Shown piece by piece: positions 7,914-14,100 of a stretch of 14,767 nt of DNA (its first letter is position 1; every line of letters starts with the position of its first letter). Origin of the DNA: Burkholderiales bacterium (GTDB taxonomy: Bacteria; Pseudomonadota; Gammaproteobacteria; Burkholderiales; Burkholderiaceae); contig CANBUA010000101.1 in assembly GCA_947372535.1 (NCBI GenBank), forward strand, positions 1 through 14,767, read 5' to 3'. The position numbers and the translations under genes are program-made. The notes under the pieces were generated by a model that made no database searches, was not told the DNA's origin, and worked only from the letters and a program-made list of their open reading frames with translations.

Positions 7914-8561
7914 TCACCACCATCCTTCGGCTTTGGTTTTGCTCAAGATATCTCGCCAGCGCGACAACCTGGCCACCGGATCACCGGCTGAAGACGTGCC
8001 CACACCTTGCCACAATCCTTCGGCATTGAAACTGAAAACAGGGGCCAGATCTGGACGCCTGGACGCTGGCCGCAGTTCGGTGATCAGGTTATCAAGAATC
8101 AGAGGCTCTGCCGATGGTTCCGGGTAATAAGCCAACACCATGTGCGCTTGAACTGAGCCGCCCAGTTGCGCCCGGACGTAAACCATGCGCAGCTTGGAGG
8201 GCATCACACCCATGGCGATCAGTGAAAAATATTTGCCGATGGCGTAGTCCTCGCAGTCGCCCTGACCGCGGTTGAGCAGCTCCATTGGGCTGGCCCAATA
8301 GTCCACCGTGCCCCAGGTGTCCAGGTCGGAACGGAACTGAATCTGACGGTTGAAAAAGGTGTTGATCGCTTTGAGCTTCTCTACCTCGTCCTGTCCTTGG
8401 ATGGTCTGCATCTCCTGAAGCAGAGCCTGGGTGCGTGTGACCGCCGCCGGCCCCATTTGCTGGGCCGACTGAAGGAGACGCTGGCTGTCCACTGCGTTGC
8501 TGGGCAGCAACAAGGCCGCCAACATCAAGGCCAGCCATGGTCCAAGCTTGTGCCACCGCAT
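7914..8561 (-). CDS. lapG: LapG-like periplasmic transglutaminase-type cysteine protease
   Basis: A 215-residue bacterial transglutaminase-like cysteine proteinase (DUF920 family) that in known systems cuts the LapA-type adhesin near its N-terminus and releases it from the outer membrane. The N-terminal hydrophobic stretch LGPWLALMLAALLLPSNA is an export signal. The catalytic triad is Cys-103 (RGQGDCEDYA), His-140 (VQAHMVLAYY) and Asp-157 (LILDNLI). Asp-102 and Glu-104 flank the Cys, as in the calcium-binding site of LapG. Triad spacing (37 and 17 residues) matches what I recall of the Pseudomonas enzyme. The start is ambiguous: ATG at 8561 lies 12 nt from GGAAGGA (8574-8580), while an in-frame TTG at 8567 lies 6 nt from it. 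It is the promoter-proximal gene of the lapG-lapD pair and is divergent from the tolC-like gene. Confidence 0.93.
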   Translation of the reverse strand: MRWHKLGPWLALMLAALLLPSNAVDSQRLLQSAQQMGPAAVTRTQALLQEMQTIQGQDEVEKLKAINTFFNRQIQFRSDLDTWGTVDYWASPMELLNRGQGDCEDYAIGKYFSLIAMGVMPSKLRMVYVRAQLGGSVQAHMVLAYYPEPSAEPLILDNLITELRPASRRPDLAPVFSFNAEGLWQGVGTSSAGDPVARLSRWRDILSKTKAEGWW

Positions 8562-8890
8562 GGTCAAGGCCTATCCTTCCCCGGACGGGCAAACCGTTTC
8601 ACACATAAAGCAGGAAGAACCATGACAGCAAAGGCTTCACCAGCCCTCAACGTGGGCCCATGAAAGGTCTTCGGTCTGTGCGCCGCCAACTTGATGCCGA
8701 TACGCCAGCCGTCTGCGCCCTGGCGTTAACCCTCAGCCCCAGGCAGCCGCCCCCCGACTGGACGTGTCAAGTTGTGAGAAACAATGCCAGAATCCCGTAG
8801 TTTCACCAACCCAAGGTCAACGGTGCTCATGACAATCGCGCTTGATGCAGTTTTTCGCGATACGACACCTTGAAGGAGTCCCAAAAAGTG
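8562..8890. promoter_or_regulatory. Divergent intergenic region between lapG and the tolC-like gene
   Basis: About 330 bp without a recognised gene, which must hold the promoters for both the lapGD operon (leftward) and the channel gene (rightward). For lapG, TTGCTG-N16-TTTATG on the minus strand between about 8600 and 8635 is a weak candidate. On the plus strand an AAGGAG at 8873-8878 serves the channel gene. A 13-codon reading frame (ATG 8622, stop 8663) with AGGAAG about 4 nt upstream is visible, but its coding status is doubtful. No convincing -35/-10 pair and no clear operator could be fixed by eye. Confidence 0.5.
8873..8878 (+). promoter_or_regulatory. Ribosome binding site AAGGAG of the tolC-like gene
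   Basis: AAGGAG ends 9 nt before a GTG (8888) and 12 nt before the adjacent ATG (8891). The spacing slightly favours GTG; the two starts differ by one residue. The TTG at 8870 lies upstream of this site and is excluded. Confidence 0.6.
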
Positions 8891-10741
8891 ATGAATCAAA
8901 CAGTACGCAACACCTTGACGTCGATTGCCCTGGCCGTGATGTGCTTGGCTACTCAGGCTCAACAAACTGCTTTGCCTGACAACGGCCTGGGTGCTGCGGC
9001 TCAAAAAGCCATCACCAACAACCCGGAAGTCACGGCGCGCTTCAATGCATTGCGTGCAGCGACCAACGAAGTGGACGTGGCCCGCGGTGGCTTCCTGCCC
9101 TCCGTGAACCTGTCGGCCGACGGCGGCCGCAGCTACGACAACATCCGTGGCCGCAACCCTCAAGGTTTAGGCGTCAACCGTGCCGGCGTCGCCTTGGGCA
9201 TCAATCAGGTTCTTTGGGACGGCCTGGCAGTCAAGACCGAAGTCGATCGCCTGGGCCATGCGCGCCTGACGCGTTACTTCGAGTTCGTCGCCGTGTCCGA
9301 AGACACCGCGCTGGAAGCCAGCCGCGCCTACATTGATGTGCTGCGCTACCGCAAGCTGGTCGAGCTGGCCGAAGACAATTATGTTCAGCACCGCTATGCC
9401 TTCGACCAGCTGCAATCGAAGGTTAAGGCCGGTGTGGGCCGTGGCGTGGACTCCGAACAAGCCAATGCCCGCCTGGCACTGGCCGATTCCAACCTGACCA
9501 CCGAAGTGGCCAACCTGCATGACGTGGCTGCACGTTACCTGCGCGTGGTGGGCGATGCGCCTGCTGCTCAGCAAGCACCGCTGCGCGCCGTGCTGGAAAA
9601 AGGCGCCACTGGCAGCAGTGCCAACGTGACGGCTCAAGCCCTGGCACGCAACCCAAACATCAGTGCTGCGGTCGAGAACCTGCGCTCCGTCGAATCGGCT
9701 GCCAAGGGCCGTGAAAGCGCGTTTCAGCCAAAGCTCGAAGCCCGCGCCCGCTCGGCCTTCGGCAAGAACCTTGATGGCACCGTCGGCCAACGCCGCGACG
9801 CCACGGGTGAGCTGGTCCTGAACTGGAACCTGTTCAACGGCGGCTCTGACCAGGCCCGTGTGCGCCAGTACGCCGATCTGATCAACCAGGCAGCCGACCA
9901 GCGCGACAAGGCATGCCGCGATGTGCGTCAGACCATCTCCATCGCTTACAACGACATCACCAAGCTCCGCGACCAGCTGCAAGCGCTGGATCGCAACGTG
10001 CTGGCCATCGAAAAGGCGCGTGACGCCTACCGTCAGCAGTTTGACATCGGTCAACGCAGCCTGCTGGACTTGCTGAACGCCGAGAACGAGCTCTACACGG
10101 CCAAGCGTGCCTACGCCAATGCCGACTCCGACTTGCAACTGGCCTATGCCCGCACCCAGGCCGCCGGTGGCGCGCTGGTGGCCACGCTGGGCTTGAGCCG
10201 CGCTGAAGACAAGGCATCAGAGGATGCAGCGAGCTGGCAAGCTGGCGAAGAAGCTGCCCAGCGTTGCCCGGTCACCAACATCACCGTGGAGAGCACGCCC
10301 CGTCAGGAACTGGACGAGCGCGCCAAGCGCCTGGCCGTGCCTGCCACACCTAGCGTGGTACCAGCACCGGCTGTGACACCCAACGCCGTGACACCCACAC
10401 AAGCCGCGAACGTGGCCACCGTTGAACAGCGCCTGCGTGACTGGGTCGCCACCTGGATGGCCAAGGATGTGGACAAGTACATGACCTTCTACGCCACGGA
10501 ATTTGCGCCCGCCCGCATGTCCTCGGCCAAATGGATCACCGAGCGTCGCCGCCTGGTCGGCAAGAAGGGTCCGATCGACATCCATGTCGAAGGCGTCAAG
10601 GCTCAGGCCCAGGGCGACTATGTGGTCACCTCCTTCAAGCAGGTCTACAGCTCCAACGACTTCAAGGACAGCACGCTCAAGACGCTGACCTGGAAGAACG
10701 TCAACGGCCAGTGGATCATCTTCAAAGAGAGCAACCGCTGA
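8891..10741 (+). CDS. TolC-family outer-membrane channel fused to a C-terminal NTF2-like domain (LapE-like)
   Basis: A 616-residue protein. A signal peptide (MNQTVRNTLTSIALAVMCLA, likely cut after TQA-23) leads to a TolC/OEP domain at about 26-440 with two internal repeats: the first around NNPEVTARFNALRAATNEVDVARGGFLP, the second around RNPNISAAVENL...FQPKLEARARS. VLNWNLFNGG (309-318) and FDIGQRSLLDLLNAENELY are classic type I secretion channel motifs. After a Pro/Ala/Thr linker (483-505), residues 508-616 form an extra domain beginning VEQRLRDWVATWMAKDVDKYMTFYA and ending WKNVNGQWIIFKESNR, which looks NTF2/SnoaL-like, of the sort found at the C-terminus of some L,D-transpeptidases (Cds6 type). 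Ordinary TolC proteins are about 430-490 residues. The channel is probably the outer-membrane partner of LapB/LapC. The extra domain would sit in the periplasm. A terminator follows. Confidence 0.9.
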   Translation: MNQTVRNTLTSIALAVMCLATQAQQTALPDNGLGAAAQKAITNNPEVTARFNALRAATNEVDVARGGFLPSVNLSADGGRSYDNIRGRNPQGLGVNRAGVALGINQVLWDGLAVKTEVDRLGHARLTRYFEFVAVSEDTALEASRAYIDVLRYRKLVELAEDNYVQHRYAFDQLQSKVKAGVGRGVDSEQANARLALADSNLTTEVANLHDVAARYLRVVGDAPAAQQAPLRAVLEKGATGSSANVTAQALARNPNISAAVENLRSVESAAKGRESAFQPKLEARARSAFGKNLDGTVGQRRDATGELVLNWNLFNGGSDQARVRQYADLINQAADQRDKACRDVRQTISIAYNDITKLRDQLQALDRNVLAIEKARDAYRQQFDIGQRSLLDLLNAENELYTAKRAYANADSDLQLAYARTQAAGGALVATLGLSRAEDKASEDAASWQAGEEAAQRCPVTNITVESTPRQELDERAKRLAVPATPSVVPAPAVTPNAVTPTQAANVATVEQRLRDWVATWMAKDVDKYMTFYATEFAPARMSSAKWITERRRLVGKKGPIDIHVEGVKAQAQGDYVVTSFKQVYSSNDFKDSTLKTLTWKNVNGQWIIFKESNR

Positions 10742-10757
10742 ACCGGATACGCCGGTT
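10741..10757 (+). repeat. Small hairpin just after the tolC-like stop
   Basis: AACCGG (10741-10746) and CCGGTT (10752-10757) can form a 6-bp stem with a 5-nt loop, followed by TT. It directly precedes the stronger terminator and may assist it or protect the 3' end. Confidence 0.4.
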
Positions 10758-10762
10758 TTGCC

Positions 10763-10790
10763 AAAAAGCGCCTTTCGGGGCGCTTTTTTT
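10763..10790 (+). terminator. Rho-independent terminator of the tolC-like gene
   Basis: AAAAAGCGCC (10763-10772) pairs with GGCGCTTTTT (10779-10788) across a 6-nt TTTCGG loop and the run of T continues to 10790. This is a textbook intrinsic terminator 21 bp past the stop codon. Confidence 0.9.
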
Positions 10791-10839
10791 GTGGCATGAA
10801 TGCATCGCCAACCCTATGGCCGACGACGCCAACACTCGC

Positions 10840-10845
10840 TACAGT
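10840..10845 (+). promoter_or_regulatory. Candidate -10 hexamer (TACAGT) for the small hypothetical gene
   Basis: TACAGT ends exactly 7 nt before the ATG at 10853, the same spacing as at the Nudix gene and the upstream trmB ATG. It lies after the preceding terminator, where a new promoter is expected. No clear -35 is seen. Confidence 0.35.
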
Positions 10846-10852
10846 GGGATGC

Positions 10853-11182
10853 ATGAGGCCATTCCGTGAAGCTGTTGTCGGGGTGTGGTGCCTGAGTTGG
10901 CACCCTGCCACCGACGACGTCTGTTTCGAGCCTCTGAGCAGCGTGCTGCGCAACAACTTGGTGGCCTTCGAAGGACAGCACAAGGCGGTCCTCATGATCG
11001 TCGGGCACCAGCTCAGTGACATCCTCACGCTCACGGACGCGCAAGGCGATGAACTGCACGGCCAGGATGCCGGCCAGGCTTGCGAGGGTTTCCGTGAGTT
11101 GCAGCGCAGGGGCTGGGCACCAACCTACTACCCGGTCAGCATCGAAAGTGCCGAACGCTGGGCTTGGCTTGTGCAGGGCTGA
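10853..11182 (+). CDS. Hypothetical protein, 109 residues, family not recognised
   Basis: An isolated small gene between a terminator and the tRNA. The protein is soluble-looking, with no signal peptide or membrane helix, begins MRPFREAVVGVWCLSWHP and contains DDVCFEPLSSVLRNNLVAF and HKAVLMIVGHQLSDILTL. It is rich in Trp (4) and ends in SAERWAWLVQG. I do not recognise the family. The start at 10853 is favoured because it follows a new promoter-like element; an in-frame ATG at 10796 would put the start only 6 nt after the terminator and add a Pro/Thr-rich stretch unlike the rest. No competing reading frame is longer and plausible here. Function cannot be assigned. Confidence 0.55.
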   Translation: MRPFREAVVGVWCLSWHPATDDVCFEPLSSVLRNNLVAFEGQHKAVLMIVGHQLSDILTLTDAQGDELHGQDAGQACEGFRELQRRGWAPTYYPVSIESAERWAWLVQG

Positions 11183-11205
11183 AAAACACTGCGGTCAAGC
11201 CAGGA

Positions 11206-11279
11206 TGGAGCGGGTGATGGGAATCGAACCCACGTTATTTGCTTGGGAAGCAAGAGTCCTACCATTGAACGACACCCGC
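11206..11279 (-). tRNA. tRNA-Gly (anticodon CCC)
   Basis: Read on the minus strand, a 74-nt cloverleaf begins GCGGGTG (11273-11279) and closes with CACCCGC (11210-11216), followed by discriminator T and an encoded CCA (11206-11208). The D arm is GTTC/GGAC with AATGGTA loop, the T loop is TTCGATT, and the anticodon loop TTCCCAA (11243-11249) places CCC at 11245-11247, reading GGG glycine codons. Length and layout match E. coli tRNA-Gly(CCC). The only blemish is a C-A mismatch at the top of the anticodon stem (positions 27-43). It is transcribed alone, opposite to its neighbours. Confidence 0.95.
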
Positions 11280-11289
11280 GTTGCTCCGC

Positions 11290-11295
11290 ATTCTA
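11290..11295 (-). promoter_or_regulatory. Candidate -10 (TAGAAT) of the tRNA-Gly gene
   Basis: On the minus strand TAGAAT lies 10 nt before the mature tRNA 5' end, followed by a GC-rich discriminator (GCGGAGC), which is common at stringently controlled stable-RNA promoters. A good -35 was not found at 17 bp. Confidence 0.4.
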
Positions 11296-11422
11296 TCGTG
11301 CCGACTTCATTGTTTTCGTCCTGATTGCACACACGTGACGCCGCCTGTGGCTTGCCGTCCATCAAGCTGACCTCCGACCCGGCGAAAATTCGACGTCATC
11401 CCTCTTTGCCCGTCCAGTCAGC

Positions 11423-12724
11423 ATGTTGCCCAACCCCTCGGTCACCGAACCGGACCCCGCCTGTAGCGCGGGTAGCGCCATGCTCGAAATCGATGGCGGG
11501 CCGCCGTCACTGGGCAACAGCGAGTTCGACGGGGTGCGTCGGCAAGGATTTGCCATGTTGCGCTTCCCGCTTTCGCTGGAAGCGGCCTACCTTCAGCACA
11601 AGGCCGTCGAGCAATTCAAACGCCTGTACCTCAACGCTGCACTGATGGCGGTCTTGGTCAATGGCATGTTGATCAGCGACTGGTTAATGGTGCCGGATCA
11701 ATTTCAGGCTGCCGTTCAATGGAAGTTGTTCGTTTTCACACCACTGATGATCATCGGACTCGTCAGTGCCAAGCCACTGAGCGGCTTGGTCCGCGAATGG
11801 GGGATGGTGCTGGCAACAGTGGCGATGGCCTCCATCACCGTCATGCTGTGCATCCGCAGCCCAGACGCCCTGGCCTCGCCTTACTTGGTCTCGCTGACCC
11901 TGGTGGTGATGTTCGGCGGTGCGGTGCTGCGGATGCGTTTCTGGCACGCCTTGCTGACCGACGCCCTGATCCTTGGCATGTTCGCCGGTGCATTGTTCCT
12001 CATCCCCACCCTGGTCTGGGAGATCATGATTCCCTCCTCGCTGGTGATCGTCTCGACCACCGTCTTCAGCCTGTATGGCAGCTACTGGCTGGAGCATGAA
12101 GAGCGCAGCAACTGGTTGATGCAACAGCATGAACAACGGCTGCTGGAAGCCTCGGCACAAGCCAACCAACGGCTGGACCAGCTCTCGCGTTTCGACATGC
12201 TGACCGACGTCGCCAACCGGCGGCATTTCGACGAGTTCATGGGCCTGGCCTGGCGACGCGCCCAGCACAGCGGCCAGGAATTGGCGGTCCTCATGATGGA
12301 CATCGACTACTTCAAGGCCTACAACGACCACTACGGCCACCAGGCGGGCGATGCCTGTTTGCAGGCCGTGGCCGCGGCCATGAAGAGCAGTTTGCGACGA
12401 CCCGGCGACTTGCTAGCCCGCTTTGGTGGCGAGGAATTCATCGCCGTGTTGACGCACACCAGCCTGCCGCTGGCCGTGGCAGCTGCCGAGCGAGTTCGCC
12501 AGGCGGTGGAGCAACTGCGACAGCCCCATGCCGGATCGCCCGTGACCCAGCATGTCACGCTGAGCATCGGCGTGGCCAGCTGGTCGCCCGTGGCCAGCCA
12601 CCCGACGCCCCTGCCCCTGATCACAGCCGCAGATGCCGCGCTCTATGAAGCCAAATCCCTGGGCCGCAATCAGGTGTTTGCCGCTGGCACGCAGGCGCTG
12701 GAGCGTTTGAAGGCGTCCGATTGA
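11423..12724 (+). CDS. Membrane diguanylate cyclase (six-helix N-terminus plus GGDEF), first of a tandem pair
   Basis: A 433-residue inner-membrane protein predicted to make c-di-GMP from two GTP. About 65 soluble residues precede six hydrophobic segments (about 68-90, 102-117, 126-145, 152-169, 177-196, 203-222). A short coiled coil (HEERSNWLMQQHEQRLLEAS) leads to the GGDEF domain at about 255-420. The active site is GGEEF (335-339), with DIDYFKAYND (293-302) in place, and the product-inhibition site RxxD is intact (Arg-326 to Asp-329), so it looks active and feedback-inhibited. I cannot assign the membrane part to a named sensor family. No Shine-Dalgarno sequence precedes 11423; in-frame ATGs at 11480 and 11555 are alternatives, and similarity to the downstream paralogue begins only at residue 42. 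It overlaps the next gene by one base. Confidence 0.9.
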   Translation: MLPNPSVTEPDPACSAGSAMLEIDGGPPSLGNSEFDGVRRQGFAMLRFPLSLEAAYLQHKAVEQFKRLYLNAALMAVLVNGMLISDWLMVPDQFQAAVQWKLFVFTPLMIIGLVSAKPLSGLVREWGMVLATVAMASITVMLCIRSPDALASPYLVSLTLVVMFGGAVLRMRFWHALLTDALILGMFAGALFLIPTLVWEIMIPSSLVIVSTTVFSLYGSYWLEHEERSNWLMQQHEQRLLEASAQANQRLDQLSRFDMLTDVANRRHFDEFMGLAWRRAQHSGQELAVLMMDIDYFKAYNDHYGHQAGDACLQAVAAAMKSSLRRPGDLLARFGGEEFIAVLTHTSLPLAVAAAERVRQAVEQLRQPHAGSPVTQHVTLSIGVASWSPVASHPTPLPLITAADAALYEAKSLGRNQVFAAGTQALERLKASD

Positions 12725-14007
12725 TGAGCAGCAAGGCCTCTTCGATGATCACGGGCACCCATGGTCTGGATGCCGTCCCGCCCCCGCGCCCGGCGCTCAC
12801 CGATGCCGAAGTTGCCGGCCAGTTGATCGCAGAGGGCTTCCGGTGGATGCGCTTTCCGCCCAGGCTGGAGAAGCAATTCCTCGACGATGGCGCGGCCCGG
12901 CGCCTGCGCTATTTCGCCATCAGCGGAGCCCTCTCGCTCTTCATGTTCAACGGCTTTCTGATCGCCGATTACCTGATGGTCCCCGACGTCTTCTGGCTGG
13001 CCGTCAAGCTGCGCGTGTTTGGCTTCACCCCCGTCGCCTTGTTACTGCTGCTGCTCCCCTGGCTGGCCCGTGACTGGGTGCTCAAATACATCCCACCCGT
13101 GGTGGTCGAATGCATCGTGCTGGGGTCCGGCCTGAGCACGGTGGCCAGCCTGGTCTACATCCAGTGGGCCAGTCAGAGCCCCTTGAGTCAGTACTATCAA
13201 GTCGGCGTCATGGTGGTGGTGATGTACGGCAACATCGTGCAGCGCCTGCGCTTCTGGTATGCCCTGGGCTACTCGCTGACCATCTTCGCCATGTACGTCG
13301 GCGGTGTGCTCCTGATGCCTGCTTTCAATGAACGGCTGATGCTGCCCATCACGTTCATGATGATCGCCACCGTGATTTGCTCGCTGTTGGCCAACTACAT
13401 GCTGGAGCAGGACCAGCGCATCAGCTACCTGCTGGCCCTGCGCCGCCGGCAACTCAAGCGGGATCTGGATGACAAGCAGAATCTGCTGAACAAACTGGCG
13501 CGCACGGATGCCTTGACTGACCTGTTCAACCGCCGCCACTTCCAGGAGTACCTGGATTTCACCTGGCAGCGCGCCAGTCACGACGAAATCCCGGTGTCCA
13601 TCATCATGCTCGACGTGGATCACTTCAAGGCCTACAACGACCGCTACGGCCATGCTGCCGGGGATCACTGCCTTCAGCAGGTGGCACGGGCCATGGCGGC
13701 CAGCCTGAGGCGCCCGGGCGATTTGGTCGCGCGCTTTGGCGGCGAGGAGTTCATCGCTGTTCTGCCGCACACCGAGGGGCCCATGGCCAAGCAGGCGGCC
13801 GAGCGTGTGCGCCAAGCCGTGCAGGCCTTGCAGATCCGCCATCACGCCGCCAGCACGGGCGATGTCGTCACCGTCAGCCTGGGCGTGGCCAGTTGCCGCG
13901 TCACTGCTGGGCGCACGACCGCCGAGTTGATCGAGGCGGCAGATGCGGCGCTCTACCAGGCCAAGCGCGAAGGCCGCAACCGCGTGAAGCTGAGCGACAA
14001 GGCGTGA
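12724..14007 (+). CDS. Membrane diguanylate cyclase, second of a tandem pair
   Basis: A 427-residue paralogue of the preceding protein with the same plan: about 60 soluble residues, six membrane segments (about 63-85, 95-113, 125-147, 158-173, 179-199, 206-226), a basic linker (LRRRQLKRDLDDKQNLLNKL) and a GGDEF domain at about 257-420. GGEEF (339-343), LDVDHFKAYND (296-306) and the RxxD inhibitory site (Arg-330 to Asp-333) are all intact. The membrane parts share GF..(L/M)RFP..LE and LMVPD.F..AV near the first two helices. The ATG at 12724 shares its A with the upstream TGA (TGATG), a sign of translational coupling, and AAGG lies 10 nt upstream; a TTG at 12721 is the alternative start. No terminator is seen before trmB. 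Confidence 0.92.
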   Translation: MSSKASSMITGTHGLDAVPPPRPALTDAEVAGQLIAEGFRWMRFPPRLEKQFLDDGAARRLRYFAISGALSLFMFNGFLIADYLMVPDVFWLAVKLRVFGFTPVALLLLLLPWLARDWVLKYIPPVVVECIVLGSGLSTVASLVYIQWASQSPLSQYYQVGVMVVVMYGNIVQRLRFWYALGYSLTIFAMYVGGVLLMPAFNERLMLPITFMMIATVICSLLANYMLEQDQRISYLLALRRRQLKRDLDDKQNLLNKLARTDALTDLFNRRHFQEYLDFTWQRASHDEIPVSIIMLDVDHFKAYNDRYGHAAGDHCLQQVARAMAASLRRPGDLVARFGGEEFIAVLPHTEGPMAKQAAERVRQAVQALQIRHHAASTGDVVTVSLGVASCRVTAGRTTAELIEAADAALYQAKREGRNRVKLSDKA

Positions 14008-14012
14008 GCTTT

Positions 14013-14018
14013 TAGAAT
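14013..14018 (+). promoter_or_regulatory. Candidate -10 hexamer (TAGAAT) upstream of trmB
   Basis: TAGAAT matches TATAAT at five of six positions and ends exactly 7 nt before an ATG (14026) that is in frame with trmB. If used, the trmB message could be leaderless and begin at 14026. No clear -35 is seen. Confidence 0.4.
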
Positions 14019-14100
14019 CACGCCCATGGCGCCGGTTCATCGCCGCCCTCTTCCTGCCCACCTTGCCGCTTTTGCCCATCTCGCGATGGCTTTTCACCCC

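Noticed and set aside
8765..8770. TTGACA on the minus strand as a -35 box for lapG
   Set aside because: No -10-like hexamer occurs 16-18 bp downstream of it on that strand, and it lies about 200 bp from the start codon.
9167..10138. 323-codon open frame on the minus strand opposite the channel gene
   Set aside because: Shadow of the TolC-like gene; no signal peptide, motif or ribosome site.
10796..10852. Longer version of the small hypothetical protein starting at the ATG at 10796
   Set aside because: It would begin 6 nt after the terminator with no room for a promoter, and the promoter-like TACAGT lies inside this extension.
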